Assembly (NCBI GenBank): GCA_012520035.1
Contig: JAAYOY010000163.1
Coordinates: 1 to 36,168, forward strand
DNA: 36,168 bases
DNA from: Bacillota bacterium
Lineage (GTDB): Bacteria > Bacillota > Dethiobacteria > DTU022 > UBA8154
Reading direction: 5' to 3'
Made by a program: the position numbers and the translations under genes. The notes under the pieces are model-generated. The model saw only the letters and a list, made by a program, of their open reading frames with translations. It was not told where the DNA came from and did no database searches. Below are positions 7,935-16,932 of the stretch, piece after piece (the stretch's first letter is position 1; every line of letters begins with the position of its first letter).

Positions 7935-7963
7935 TTGAAATACGAACACCAGTACGGTATAAT
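7935..7963 (+). promoter_or_regulatory. Sigma-A promoter of the 7996-8613 gene
   Basis: TTGAAA at 7935-7940 and TATAAT at 7958-7963 are separated by 17 bp. The ribosome site AAGGAG at 7981-7986 precedes the ATG at 7996 by nine bases. Confidence 0.8.
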
Positions 7964-7995
7964 TTCATGGAATACTACAAAAGGAGTTTTCATCT

Positions 7996-8613
7996 ATGAG
8001 ATGTAATCTGGAAGAAATGAAAAAAGAAATAGCGGCACTTATCCCCGCCTCCCATCCACAGGGAGGGGAGGCCACCCTGCTGATTACCGTTAAGGGTGAA
8101 AAGATCCTGGACAGGCGTTCAATAAACTGGATCATCAGGCGCCTGGCGGAATATCATAACATAGACCTCCGCGCAATCAAAAAAAACTACGGGCCGCTTC
8201 TGGGTAAAAAGAGGTTTATCCCTCTTCCTCTATCCCAAAAGCTTGTGTATCTCCCCTTGACATTGAAAACCGATACCATCCCCGTAGACAAAAGAATGGC
8301 TTATATCTCCCTTGAGCAGATCCGTGGAGTCGAAAGAAAAGAAAACGCAAAAGAAAGCACGGTAAATATATTGCTGCGCTGCGGCATTGAGCTTGCATGC
8401 TGCAACGCTTTAACCACAATAAGAACCAGGATCCGGGACAGCAAGTTAATACAAAAAATTATCCTGAGCGAACAGGAGGAAAAAGGGAAATATGTCTTAA
8501 ACCTGGAAGGCGGGCCCGCTTTCATTGCGGAAAACGGCCCAGAGCAGGACGAAATAGCCCGTTTAACGGCTGCATTGCTTTACTTCAGCAAGTGCCACAG
8601 CCGTTATAATTAA
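7996..8613 (+). CDS. Unrecognised 205-residue protein in the prmA position
   Basis: I do not recognise this gene with confidence. It is soluble, with no signal peptide or membrane segment, and basic in its middle. It has an N-terminal helical/strand region (about 1-60), a strand-rich centre (about 75-130) with YLPLTLKTD and AYISLEQIRGVERKE, then NALTTIRTRIRD and an acidic C-terminal helix. The strand pattern and following Ser/Thr/Arg stretch give only a faint resemblance to ComK or to LytTR-type DNA-binding domains, so a regulatory role is speculative. It has a strong promoter of its own, points against the dnaJ operon and ends 98 bp from the dnaJ stop. Confidence 0.75.
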   Translation: MRCNLEEMKKEIAALIPASHPQGGEATLLITVKGEKILDRRSINWIIRRLAEYHNIDLRAIKKNYGPLLGKKRFIPLPLSQKLVYLPLTLKTDTIPVDKRMAYISLEQIRGVERKENAKESTVNILLRCGIELACCNALTTIRTRIRDSKLIQKIILSEQEEKGKYVLNLEGGPAFIAENGPEQDEIARLTAALLYFSKCHSRYN

Positions 8614-8618
8614 TAATC

Positions 8619-8660
8619 CGGCGCAGGCCGCTAAGAGGAAAAGGGGAAAGGCCTGCGCCG
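8619..8660. terminator. Strong hairpin between convergent genes
   Basis: CGGCGCAGGCC (8619-8629) pairs perfectly over 11 bp with GGCCTGCGCCG (8650-8660) around a 20-base loop. It sits between the converging 7996-8613 gene and dnaJ. No long T-run follows on either strand, so a bidirectional terminator is likely but not classical. Confidence 0.5.
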
Positions 8661-8711
8661 TCCAAAAAACAGTATTCGAGGATATTTCATGTCCGGATAA
8701 CTATAAAACCG

Positions 8712-9857
8712 TTACTTTCCGCCTCCAAGGGTTTCTTTTACGCGGCTGATAAAGCCCTTGTCCTCCTGCGGTTCAACAAGTTTCAACCCGCTGGCCTCAG
8801 CAAATTCGCGAAGAATTTTTTTCTGGCGGGAGTTTAGCTTGCGCGGAACATCCACTTTTATCCTAACCAGCTGATCCCCTTTGCCGAAACCCCGCAGGGA
8901 AGGCACCCCTTTACCTTTCAGACGGAATACAGCGCCCGGCTGAGTTCCTTCGGGAATGCGCAGTTTCGCCTTGCCATCCAGGGTAGGAACCTCGATTTCC
9001 GCCCCCAGGGCGGCGTAAACAAAATCAAGATCAATTTCGCAAATAAGGTTGTTATCCTGCCGTTTAAATATTTTATGAGGACGCACGTGAATAACAACAT
9101 ACAGATCGCCGGGAGGCCCTCCCCTTGTCCCGGCCTCGCCCTCGCCGGATACGCGCAACTTGGAACCGCTGTCCACCCCTGCCGGGATTTTAATCTCGAT
9201 TTTCCTTTCCACAAAAACCTTGCCCTCGCCGTTGCACCTGGAGCATTTTTCCTGGATAATACTCCCGGTACCTCCACATTTCACGCAGGGATGCACGCTG
9301 ACAAAACGTCCGAAGGCGGTGTTTTTGACAACCTGTTGCTGCCCGCTGCCACCGCAGGCGCTGCAGGTAACCGGTTCTGTGCCTTCTTTGGCACCCGTGC
9401 CTTTACACCGCGGACAATTTTCTGTGCGGGGTATTTTAATAAAAGTATCCTTCCCCTTGACAGCTTCTTCCAGGGATATCTCCAGGTCATAGCGCAGGTC
9501 AGCCCCGCGACGGGGCGCATTGGACTGTGACCTTTTCCTCCCGGAAAAGCCGCCGCCGAAAAAAGAGTCGAAAATATCCTCAATCCCAAAATCGCCGAAA
9601 CCGCCTCCAAACCCTCCAAATCCCTGAAATGCTTCATCCTGGTGACCGAAACGATCATAATTTTCCCTTTTGACAGGATCGCTGAGAACATCATAAGCTT
9701 CCTTAACTTCCTTAAACTTGGCCTCGCTCTCTTTATCCCCGGGGTTAACATCCGGATGATACTTGCGGGCGAGATTCCGGTAAGCTTTCTTGATCTCATC
9801 CTGGCTGGCATCCCTGCTTACGTTAAGAACCTCGTAGTAATCTCTTTTATCAGCCAT
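8712..9857 (-). CDS. dnaJ: Chaperone protein DnaJ
   Basis: This 381-residue type I J-protein is the co-chaperone that delivers substrates to DnaK and stimulates its ATPase. The J domain has HPD within [10 protein letters not shown] at about 34-36, followed by a Gly/Phe-rich linker (about 76-105). Four zinc-binding CxxCxGxG repeats follow ([32 protein letters not shown]), then the substrate-binding C-terminal domains. All hallmark residues are intact. It lies 34 bp after dnaK and is the last gene of the hrcA-grpE-dnaK-dnaJ block. Confidence 0.97.
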   Translation of the reverse strand: MADKRDYYEVLNVSRDASQDEIKKAYRNLARKYHPDVNPGDKESEAKFKEVKEAYDVLSDPVKRENYDRFGHQDEAFQGFGGFGGGFGDFGIEDIFDSFFGGGFSGRKRSQSNAPRRGADLRYDLEISLEEAVKGKDTFIKIPRTENCPRCKGTGAKEGTEPVTCSACGGSGQQQVVKNTAFGRFVSVHPCVKCGGTGSIIQEKCSRCNGEGKVFVERKIEIKIPAGVDSGSKLRVSGEGEAGTRGGPPGDLYVVIHVRPHKIFKRQDNNLICEIDLDFVYAALGAEIEVPTLDGKAKLRIPEGTQPGAVFRLKGKGVPSLRGFGKGDQLVRIKVDVPRKLNSRQKKILREFAEASGLKLVEPQEDKGFISRVKETLGGGK

Positions 9858-9891
9858 ATTTATTCATTCGCCCCTTTAGAAACAAACGGCC

Positions 9892-11748
9892 TTATTTTTT
9901 TTCTTTATCATCATCGACTACTTCATAATCGGCATCCACCACATTTTCATCCTGGCCGCTTTGCGGACCTTCCTGTCCGCCAAAACCCCCGCCCCCTCCA
10001 GCCTGCTGTTGCTGCTTTACCTGCTCGTAAAGTTTGGAGGATATCTCATGGAGAAGACCGCTCAATTTTTCAGAGGCGTTTTTGATTTTACCGATATCTT
10101 CACCCGCCATCGTATCTTTTAACTCTTTTATGGCCCCGTCTATTTTTTCTTTAATACCGCTCTCAACCTTATCACCCAGATCGCGGAGAGTTTTCTCTGT
10201 GGAATAGATGAGCGAATCAGCCTGGTTCCGTGCATCGATCAATTCCTTGCGCTTCGCATCCTCCGCAGCATGCTTTTTGGCATCTTCGACCATTTTTTCT
10301 ATCTCTTCATCGCTCAATCCGGAAGTAGCCGTAATGGTTACCTTCTGTTCTTTTCCCGTGCCGAGGTCTTTGGCCAGCACATTGACAATGCCATTGGCAT
10401 CAATATCAAAGGAAACCTCTATCTGGGGCACCCCTCTGGGGGCAGGGGGTATACCGTCCAAAATAAAACGGCCCAGGGTTTTATTTCCCGCCGCCATTGG
10501 GCGCTCACCCTGCAGGACATGGATTTCAACGCTGGTCTGATTATCGGCCGCGGTAGAAAAGATTTGTTTTTTGGATGTGGGTATAGTCGTGTTTCTTTCA
10601 ATAATTTTTGTAAACACCCCGCCGAGGGTTTCAATACCCAATGAAAGGGGAGTTACATCCAGCAGCAGGACATCCTTGACTTCACCTGCCAGAACCCCTG
10701 CCTGTATAGCCGCCCCCATTGCGACCACTTCGTCTGGGTTAACGCCCTTGTGAGGTTCTTTCCCAAGGATATCTTTTAACATCTTTTGGACCAGCGGGAC
10801 CCTCGTGGACCCTCCCACAAGGATTACCTTATCAATATCCGCGGCAGTAAGATTGGCATCGGATAGTGATTGGCGCACAGGCCCGGCCGTCTTCTCTACC
10901 AGATCGCTGATCAGATCTTCAAACTTGGCCCTGCTGAGAGTTACATCGAGGTGCTTGGGGCCGTCGGCTGTAGCTGTAATAAAGGGAAGATTGATATTGG
11001 TACTTGTAACGCTGGAAAGTTCGATCTTTGCCTTTTCGGCAGCATCCTTCAACCTCTGGGCGGCCATTTTGTCCTTGCTCAGATCAACCCCGGTCTCTTT
11101 TTTAAATTCGGAGATCAGGTATTCCGTAATACGCTCATCGAAGTCATCACCGCCGAGACGGTTGTTGCCGCTGGTGGCTTTCACCTCAAAAACCCCATCC
11201 CCCAGCTCCAGGATGGAAACATCAAAAGTTCCCCCGCCAAGGTCATATACCAGAACAGTTTGCGCATCACCATTGTCAAGACCGTAAGCCAGAGCTGCTG
11301 CAGTCGGTTCGTTAATTATCCGCAACACTTCAAGCCCGGCAATCCTGCCGGCATCCTTGGTGGCCTGCCTCTGGCTGTCGGTAAAATATGCCGGAACAGT
11401 AATAACGGCTTTATCGACTTTTTCTCCCAGATAGCTCTCCGCGTCGGCCTTGAGTTTTTGTAAAATCATCGCCGAAATCTCCGGCGGGGAATATTCCTTG
11501 TTATCAATTTTCACCTTATAACTTGTTCCCATTTCTCTTTTTATAGAAAGAATAGTACGATCAGGATTGGTGATAGCCTGTCTTTTGGCAACCTGGCCTA
11601 CCATTCTTTCCCCCTCTTTGGTAAAAGCTACAACCGAAGGGGTTAATCTACTGCCCTCCGCATTTGGAATTATCTCCGGCGCCCCGCCTTCCAAAACAGC
11701 AACAGTAGAGTTGGTTGTACCTAGGTCTATACCCACCACTTTTGACAT
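9892..11748 (-). CDS. dnaK: Chaperone protein DnaK (Hsp70)
   Basis: This 618-residue Hsp70 binds exposed hydrophobic peptides in an ATP-controlled cycle with GrpE and DnaJ. It opens [14 protein letters not shown] and shows the other ATPase signatures ([25 protein letters not shown]). The substrate-binding domain and helical lid follow, with a glycine-rich stretch and an acidic tail ending in DDDKEKK. I placed the start at the ATG at 11748, which follows AAGGAGG by eight bases. An in-frame upstream ATG at 11796 lacks a ribosome site. A 255-bp gap separates it from grpE, longer than usual, so an extra promoter there is possible. Confidence 0.97.
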   Translation of the reverse strand: MSKVVGIDLGTTNSTVAVLEGGAPEIIPNAEGSRLTPSVVAFTKEGERMVGQVAKRQAITNPDRTILSIKREMGTSYKVKIDNKEYSPPEISAMILQKLKADAESYLGEKVDKAVITVPAYFTDSQRQATKDAGRIAGLEVLRIINEPTAAALAYGLDNGDAQTVLVYDLGGGTFDVSILELGDGVFEVKATSGNNRLGGDDFDERITEYLISEFKKETGVDLSKDKMAAQRLKDAAEKAKIELSSVTSTNINLPFITATADGPKHLDVTLSRAKFEDLISDLVEKTAGPVRQSLSDANLTAADIDKVILVGGSTRVPLVQKMLKDILGKEPHKGVNPDEVVAMGAAIQAGVLAGEVKDVLLLDVTPLSLGIETLGGVFTKIIERNTTIPTSKKQIFSTAADNQTSVEIHVLQGERPMAAGNKTLGRFILDGIPPAPRGVPQIEVSFDIDANGIVNVLAKDLGTGKEQKVTITATSGLSDEEIEKMVEDAKKHAAEDAKRKELIDARNQADSLIYSTEKTLRDLGDKVESGIKEKIDGAIKELKDTMAGEDIGKIKNASEKLSGLLHEISSKLYEQVKQQQQAGGGGGFGGQEGPQSGQDENVVDADYEVVDDDKEKK

Positions 11749-12003
11749 ATTTCCAGCCTCCTTAAATTGGATCAGTATATTTTTAAAACAGTACATTAAT
11801 ATTTAAAAAGCTTAGCCTTGCAGGAAACATACTCATGCGTGCTAAGGAATAATAACTTGCTTAATGGTTCACAACCTAATAAAGTATTTTTAAAAATTAG
11901 CCTTTATATTCCCATATACTCTTATACTCTTTTATTCCGTTTGCGCTATACAGTTAAAATAAGCTTTAGGAAATAATAGCTTTTCAGGGTGAGCGCCTTG
12001 GGT

Positions 12004-12696
12004 TTATTCAACAGAGACTTTTACCATACTTGCCCTTAATACCCTGCCGTTCATCATATAACCCTTTTGGAACTCATCTAAAACGGTATTGGCAGGATAA
12101 TCATTACTTGCTTCCGTTGCTACCGCTTCATGACAGTTCGGATCAAAAGGCTGCCCCATGCAATCAATGGGGGTAACTCCTTCCTTCCTCAAAATTTCCA
12201 GCAAATTTTTTAATATCAACTCCAGACCCTCAAGAATGCCCTTTGGATTTGTATCCGGAGCGGAACAGGCCCTCTCCATATTGTCTATTACCGGGAGCAG
12301 CTTTTGAATAAGATTATAATTTGCATATTGCGTTAGCTCTTCTTTCTCTGCGCGAACCCGCTTCCTGTAGTTGTCAAAATCAGCCTGCAAACGCAGAAGC
12401 CTGTTCATCAGCTCACTATTCTCTTCTTCCAGGGCAGCAATTCTATGTTTGAGTTCTTCCGGCGCCGCCTCAGGAGATTCCCCACCGTCGGCCGCGTCTT
12501 CCGAACACTCTTCAGGTTCGCCGGACTCGCCGGGAAGAGGCGATTTTTCACCCTCCTGCCAAGTAACAGGTTCATTTATACCATGAGCAGCAAAGGCCTC
12601 TTTGTCCTGCGACATTTCTTCTTTTTGATTTAAACGCTGTTGTTCCTCACCGGCAGGCTGCTCCATATTCTTTTTTTCTTCTTTTTCTTCCGCCAA
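12004..12696 (-). CDS. grpE: Nucleotide exchange factor GrpE
   Basis: This 230-residue protein releases ADP from DnaK. The N-terminal about 75 residues are low-complexity, Glu/Gln-rich and probably disordered. A long coiled coil follows (ELKHRIAALEEENSELMNRL through DNYRKRVRAEKEEL). The C-terminal beta domain includes GVTPIDCMGQPFDPNCHEAV and GYMMNGRVLRASMVKVS. The start is TTG at 12696, nine bases after AAGGAG. It is longer than many GrpEs because of the acidic N-terminus. It lies 29 bp after hrcA in the CIRCE-controlled operon. Confidence 0.95.
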   Translation of the reverse strand: MAEEKEEKKNMEQPAGEEQQRLNQKEEMSQDKEAFAAHGINEPVTWQEGEKSPLPGESGEPEECSEDAADGGESPEAAPEELKHRIAALEEENSELMNRLLRLQADFDNYRKRVRAEKEELTQYANYNLIQKLLPVIDNMERACSAPDTNPKGILEGLELILKNLLEILRKEGVTPIDCMGQPFDPNCHEAVATEASNDYPANTVLDEFQKGYMMNGRVLRASMVKVSVE

Positions 12697-12725
12697 TTAA
12701 GCTCACTCCTTGATGCTCTTCTTCG

Positions 12726-13745
12726 CTATAATCTTCCCAGATGATTGACCACCTGCTCAATCACGGCAACCGTTTTTGCATAATCCATGCGTGTCGGCCC
12801 CAGAACACCTATAGTACCCGCCACTTCTTTACCCAGGCAGTACGTCGCCATAACAAGGCTGCAATCATGCACTTCTTCAAGAATATTTTCCCTACCTATC
12901 TTGATTACTATTCCCTTTACACCCGCTACCGGCCTTGAAAGTAGAGTTGCCAGTAAAGAGTTTTGTTCAAAGAGAGATAGTAGGGATTTAACCTTCTCAA
13001 TATCTCCGAACTCCGGCTGGTTGAGAATGTTTGTTGTACCGCCAAGGAAAACCCTTCTTTCATCTTCGGCCAGACTGTCCTGGAGCAGCGTAAAAGTATC
13101 TTCGAGAAATTGAATATGATGGTAAAGATCCCGGCGAAGCTCAACGATGAGACTGGAAGTGATTTTATCGATGGTCAAGCCATCCAGCCGCATATTGAGG
13201 TAGGACACAATGCGGTTGAGCTCACCCGGAGAAAGGGTCTGTGGCAGATTAATTACCTTACTTTTTACAAAACCTGTATCGGCAACAAGCACCAGCAGCC
13301 CTCTTTGATGATCGACCGGCATAATCTGCAGCTTTTTAAAAGCGCTTTTCTTCAGCTGCGGACCCAGAATTAAAGAAGTATAATTAGTAAGCAAAGATAA
13401 AAGGTTTGAAGTATGCTTGATAATCTCTTCGATCTCCTTCAATTTTTCGAAATCGTAAACCTGCCTGATCTTGTCTCTTACCTCCTCCTCCAGGTCAGGT
13501 GCCTCCATCAGATCATCTACATAATAACGGTATCCTTTCTGTGATGGTATTCTCCCTGCAGATGTATGGGGCTGGATCAAAAACCCTAATTCTTCAAGGT
13601 CTGCCATTTCATTGCGAATGGTTGCAGGGCTTAAACCCACTTTGTAGCGCCTGGCAAGGGTGCGAGAGCCGACAGGTTGTGCTGTCCTGATATACTCTGT
13701 TATTATTGCATGCAGAATTTGTTTTTTCCGCTCACTGAGCGCCAT
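12726..13745 (-). CDS. hrcA: Heat-inducible transcription repressor HrcA
   Basis: This repressor of about 339 residues binds CIRCE and shuts off class I heat-shock genes; GroEL helps keep it active. An N-terminal winged helix (about 1-75) contains SPATIRNEMADLEELGFL and PHTSAGRIPSQKGYRYYVD, both typical of HrcA. The dimerisation and effector region fills the rest. I chose the ATG at 13745 because AGGGG is eight bases upstream; a GTG three codons earlier (13754) abuts that site. The operator lies 22 bp upstream, so the gene is autoregulated. Confidence 0.96.
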   Translation of the reverse strand: MALSERKKQILHAIITEYIRTAQPVGSRTLARRYKVGLSPATIRNEMADLEELGFLIQPHTSAGRIPSQKGYRYYVDDLMEAPDLEEEVRDKIRQVYDFEKLKEIEEIIKHTSNLLSLLTNYTSLILGPQLKKSAFKKLQIMPVDHQRGLLVLVADTGFVKSKVINLPQTLSPGELNRIVSYLNMRLDGLTIDKITSSLIVELRRDLYHHIQFLEDTFTLLQDSLAEDERRVFLGGTTNILNQPEFGDIEKVKSLLSLFEQNSLLATLLSRPVAGVKGIVIKIGRENILEEVHDCSLVMATYCLGKEVAGTIGVLGPTRMDYAKTVAVIEQVVNHLGRL

Positions 13746-13766
13746 CCCTTTCACCCCTTTTTAAAA

Positions 13767-13793
13767 TTAGCACTCCAACATTGAGAGTGCTAA
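13767..13793. promoter_or_regulatory. CIRCE operator
   Basis: TTAGCACTC and GAGTGCTAA flank nine bases, a perfect match to the CIRCE consensus (TTAGCACTC-N9-GAGTGCTAA). It lies between the hrcA promoter and start, where HrcA binding blocks the operon. Confidence 0.98.
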
Positions 13794-13805
13794 CCATCCA
13801 TTTTT

Positions 13806-13834
13806 ACCATACCACCCGCTTTTTAATTTGTCAA
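13806..13834 (-). promoter_or_regulatory. Sigma-A promoter of the hrcA operon
   Basis: Minus-strand TTGACA (13834-13829) and TATGGT (13811-13806) have a 17-bp spacer and lie 12 bp upstream of CIRCE. Confidence 0.8.
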
Positions 13835-13872
13835 GTTTAATCTTGGTTCCATTAATAATTATTGTATATTTT

Positions 13873-15651
13873 TTAGGCAAAAAGTTTCAGAAAATACTCT
13901 ACCAACTGCGGATCAAACTGGGTACCGGAACAGCGTTTAATCTCGGAGATCGCCTCCTCATGGCTGAGCGCCTTCCTGTAAGGCCGCTCGCTTGTCATGG
14001 CGTTATAAGCCTCAACTATGGCGACAATGCGACAGGGTAAAGGTATTTCATGGGCTTTCAGGCCGTTAGGGTATCCTCCGCCATTCCACCACTCATGGTG
14101 AGAAAGAATATAGTTTGCTACTACTTCAATCTCTGAGGATGAGAGGGCAATATGCTGACCGATTAATGGATGCTTCTCCATAACTTTTCTTTCCTGGGGA
14201 AGCAGGGCTCCTTTTTTATAGATAATGTTATCGGGAATTGCAACCTTTCCGATATCATGCACCAGCGAGAGCACGGCTACGGCAGCAATATCTTCCCGTC
14301 TCAGGCCCGCTTCCTTTGCAAGGGTGACCGCCATCGACTGCATATTATTTCTATACCCGGGAGGTATGGATAATTTCTCATGGACATTGTTGAGCAAGGA
14401 ATAGACCACGGCACTTTTCGAACAAGCATTTATCTTATTGTTGTACATATCGCTGTCGGCTTCCTTAAATGTTTCAACGAGCGGGATGTCCGGATCCGTA
14501 TTGGTGCTTACCCCCAGCGAAACACTCAGCGGCAGTTCGGGATTTTTACGGTTGTACTCTTCGATAGATTCATTTATGCGCCGGCATGCTTCTTTCGCTA
14601 CATCCATGGAGGTAAGAGGCAAAAGAATTACAAACTCATCGCCTCCAATCCTGGCAATCACATCTGAAGAACGAAAAGGAGACTTAATCGTCTCTGCAAC
14701 AGCTTTTAAAAGGCTATCCCCCTTGCCGTGTCCAAAGGTGTCATTAATCAGTTTCAGATCATCTACATCGCATACGATAATGCTTACCGGTCGGAAACGC
14801 GGGTTCTCCAGCCTGCGCATTTCCTCCTCAAAATAAGCTCTGTTGTATATGCCGGTTAGCGGGTCATGCGTGCTGAGGTACTCCAGGCGTTCCTCCACCT
14901 TTTTCCTTTCCGTAATATCCATCTCCATACGAATAGCCTCCAGGCAGCGCCCTCCTTCAAAAACGGGAAACATGCTGGAATAGACCCATCTTTTTTCCCC
15001 ATTTGCGGTATTAATGGCAAATTCCCTATTTTCAACCGGAAGGCCTCTGTCAAAGACCCACTTAAGATCATTTAAAAATTTTCTCTCTTCTTTACCTTTT
15101 AGGAATAGCTTATGAAAAGGTTTCTCCAACACCTCTTTTATGCTCATTCCATACAGCTTTTCCGATACCGGATTCCAGTGGTAGATACAGCCGTTGGCAT
15201 CAAAGCCCTGAACCGCAACCATCGGGGTATGCTTGATAATGGACTCGAAGCGCCCCATGGCTTCGGTCAGGGCCTTCTCCATCCTCTCGCGCTGGGTATA
15301 ATCTCTGCAAATCCCCACCACCCCTTCAGGTTTCCCATCCCGAAAATAAACGGCATTACGATATTCCAGAAGGCGCTCCTGTCCCTTTTCGGTAAGGACA
15401 ACTACAACCCCGGTAAGATACTTTTCTCTTTTTATAGACTGCAGATAATGCAAGTATTTTTCCTTATACCTGTTAGGCAAAAAATTCAGGATAGATTTGT
15501 TAAGGACGTCATACGGGGAATAGCCGAGCAATTTTTGTACATAACGATTAATATAACGAATGCGTCCCTCAAGGTTATGGACAATAATCAGGTCCTCAAG
15601 AAGCTCAAATAGTTCCGGTTCCGGAGTAAAACTTACAATGCTGTTTGCCAT
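13873..15651 (-). CDS. PAS-PAS-GGDEF-HD-GYP cyclic-di-GMP signalling protein
   Basis: This 592-residue protein has no membrane segment. Two PAS sensor domains (about 10-125 and 130-250) lead to a diguanylate cyclase domain with an intact GGDEF at 336-340. An HD-GYP phosphodiesterase domain follows (about 430-592) with HDIGK at 465-469, HH at 518-519 and GGGYPNGL at 524-531. It could both make and break c-di-GMP in response to a cytosolic signal. By my alignment the family's first metal histidine is replaced by Tyr433, so phosphodiesterase activity may be altered. It occupies the place where lepA and hemN usually precede hrcA, so it may be an insertion into that conserved block. Confidence 0.9.
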   Translation of the reverse strand: MANSIVSFTPEPELFELLEDLIIVHNLEGRIRYINRYVQKLLGYSPYDVLNKSILNFLPNRYKEKYLHYLQSIKREKYLTGVVVVLTEKGQERLLEYRNAVYFRDGKPEGVVGICRDYTQRERMEKALTEAMGRFESIIKHTPMVAVQGFDANGCIYHWNPVSEKLYGMSIKEVLEKPFHKLFLKGKEERKFLNDLKWVFDRGLPVENREFAINTANGEKRWVYSSMFPVFEGGRCLEAIRMEMDITERKKVEERLEYLSTHDPLTGIYNRAYFEEEMRRLENPRFRPVSIIVCDVDDLKLINDTFGHGKGDSLLKAVAETIKSPFRSSDVIARIGGDEFVILLPLTSMDVAKEACRRINESIEEYNRKNPELPLSVSLGVSTNTDPDIPLVETFKEADSDMYNNKINACSKSAVVYSLLNNVHEKLSIPPGYRNNMQSMAVTLAKEAGLRREDIAAVAVLSLVHDIGKVAIPDNIIYKKGALLPQERKVMEKHPLIGQHIALSSSEIEVVANYILSHHEWWNGGGYPNGLKAHEIPLPCRIVAIVEAYNAMTSERPYRKALSHEEAISEIKRCSGTQFDPQLVEYFLKLFA

Positions 15652-15681
15652 TTTGTACTATTTCCCTTCATAATAATTACC

Positions 15682-15700
15682 GGGGGCAGGCTTGCATTTT
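15682..15700 (-). repeat. Dispersed repeat, reverse copy
   Basis: GGGGGCAGGCTTGCAT matches the complement of the consensus core GCAAGCCTGACCCC. It lies 31 bp upstream of the start of the GGDEF/HD-GYP gene. Confidence 0.6.
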
Positions 15701-15792
15701 GCTTTTTCCAGTATAACTTATCTTTCAACTTTATTTCTTTATACTAATGAATGAAATGCCGTATAATTATTAATAGCACAAAATGTAATAGA

Positions 15793-15809
15793 TCCAAGCC
15801 TAACCCCAT
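15793..15809 (+). repeat. Dispersed repeat, forward copy
   Basis: CCAAGCCTAACCCCAT matches the consensus core with one change. It faces the reverse copy at 15682; the pair spans 126 bp. Confidence 0.55.
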
Positions 15810-15961
15810 TTTCCCCCAATGATTTATTATACATTATACCATAAACTATCCAATTATCTTAATATTTTATTATATCTTTGCATCTGCATGGCATTAAAGG
15901 AACTAAATGAACAAAAGGTTATCTGAGTATTTGAGGGTTCTTGAAAAGAATTTACAGTGGT

Positions 15962-15989
15962 TTGACACGATCATAACTGTTTCTATAAT
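15962..15989 (+). promoter_or_regulatory. Candidate promoter of the small transporter
   Basis: TTGACA (15962-15967) and TATAAT (15984-15989) are both consensus, with a 16-bp spacer, about 80 bp upstream of the transporter start at 16071. Confidence 0.55.
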
Positions 15990-16070
15990 TTCTATAGGTT
16001 CGGGTTTATGGTATAGTAATTATAGCAGTTACATTTTACTAATACACCTGATGGATTGGAGCAACAATTT

Positions 16071-16496
16071 ATGTTTATGTATGTCTTTTCAATTATACTT
16101 ATAGTAGCATCAAATATCCTATACAATATTTCTCAAAAATCAATTCCGGAAAATGCCAACCCCTTTACTGCATTGTTCATGACATATTTAATTGCAATGC
16201 TATTAACGATTGTGTTTTTTTTATTTAACAAAACTGATAAAAGTTTTCTCCAATCATTTAAAGACTTAAACTGGACAAGTATAGCCCTTGGCATTTCAAT
16301 TGTTGGTCTCGAGTTCGGATATTTAATGGCCTACAGGGCAGGCTGGAAAATAAGTTTAGGATCTTTAGTAGCAAATATTGCTCTTGCCCTAATGCTTATT
16401 CCAATAGGATTATTTTTTTATAATGAAGGGCTTGATGTATACAAGATAATTGGAGCGATTTTTTGTTTAATTGGATTAATACTAATAAATAAATAA
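16071..16496 (+). CDS. EamA/EmrE-like small membrane transporter
   Basis: This hydrophobic protein of about 141 residues has four to five predicted membrane helices and looks like one half of an EamA-type drug/metabolite transporter, or a large SMR protein. A conserved-looking ALGISIVGLEFGYLMAYRAG segment lies in the middle and the last helix reads GAIFCLIGLILINK. The ATG at 16071 follows GGAG by nine bases; an in-frame TTG at 16056 is less well placed. The gene is clearly more AT-rich than its neighbours and lies between copies of the dispersed repeat, which suggests horizontal gain. Substrate unknown. Confidence 0.8.
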   Translation: MFMYVFSIILIVASNILYNISQKSIPENANPFTALFMTYLIAMLLTIVFFLFNKTDKSFLQSFKDLNWTSIALGISIVGLEFGYLMAYRAGWKISLGSLVANIALALMLIPIGLFFYNEGLDVYKIIGAIFCLIGLILINK

Positions 16497-16500
16497 TACT

Positions 16501-16656
16501 ACTAGAAACATACCCCTTCATAATAGTCATACAGTTAAGATCAAAAGAGAAGGGAACCATGTATTATCGTTACATATTGATATGATTAATAGTGCCGATA
16601 TTGTTGATATAGCCAACATGAAGGAACGAATCGAAAGATATGCAATAATGCAAGCC
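16501..16656 (+). pseudogene. Possible gene relic ending inside a repeat copy
   Basis: A frame without a plausible start reads KIKREGNHVLSLHIDMINSA, then DIVDIANMKERIERYAIMQA and stop. It looks like the C-terminal piece of a real protein. The last five codons (AIMQA, stop) come from the dispersed repeat at 16639-16665. I cannot name the parent gene. Confidence 0.35.
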
Positions 16657-16849
16657 TGACCCCATAGCGTTTGCCGCCAAAGATTATCGAGATACCCTTA
16701 TCCGTAATTTCGAATTGCATAGCCTGGGAAGGACCTTCCAGCGCCAGGATGTGACAGATACCTTTTTCCGCAATATTTAACCCCCAGTAGATAATAAATA
16801 TAAAGATCATTATCCCTAAAATAAATAAGGCTAAAGGTTTTAAACTCAA
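16586..16849 (-). CDS. YqxA-like small membrane protein with repeat-derived tail
   Basis: The N-terminal about 60 residues contain one membrane helix (LALFILGIMIFIFIIYWGL), then NIAEKGI and a strand-rich segment ending GGKRYG. The position directly after spoIIP and the AEKGI stretch fit YqxA, a poorly characterised partner of spoIIP in other sporulating Firmicutes; this is a moderate inference. From GVRLALLH onward the reading frame runs through a dispersed repeat and then through the relic on the other strand, so the natural C-terminus has probably been replaced. The TTG at 16849 has AAGAAAGG at good spacing; the ATG at 16858 abuts it. Confidence 0.6.
   Translation of the reverse strand: MSLKPLALFILGIMIFIFIIYWGLNIAEKGICHILALEGPSQAMQFEITDKGISIIFGGKRYGVRLALLHIFRFVPSCWLYQQYRHY
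16639..16665 (+). repeat. Dispersed repeat, best forward copy
   Basis: The 27 bases start TATGCAATAATGCAAG and end CCTGACCCCAT. I use this copy as the consensus. It forms the end of a plus-strand relic and part of the minus-strand YqxA-like gene. Confidence 0.75.
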
Positions 16850-16932
16850 GGCGGTCATCCTTTCTTATACCTTTAGCCATACTCTTAACAAAAAAATATT
16901 TTTTATGCCTTTTACTCCCACGCAAGGCCCCT

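Larger units (their letters stand above)
15652..16070. other. AT-rich gap with two facing copies of the dispersed repeat
   Basis: The stretch holds a reverse copy (15682-15700) and a forward copy (15793-15809) of the dispersed repeat, and a possible promoter at 15962-15989. A 65-codon frame from ATG 15907 has AAAGGA upstream and one or two hydrophobic stretches, but it overlaps the promoter and the transporter start. I regard it as doubtful. Confidence 0.4.

Noticed and set aside
11749-12003. A second CIRCE before dnaK
   Set aside because: A TTAGCAC half-site is present on the minus strand but the inverted partner is missing at the right distance.
15907-16104. 65-codon plus-strand gene before the transporter
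   Set aside because: It has a plausible ribosome site, but it overlaps the transporter start and carries the best promoter inside it; no recognisable family. Kept only as a note.
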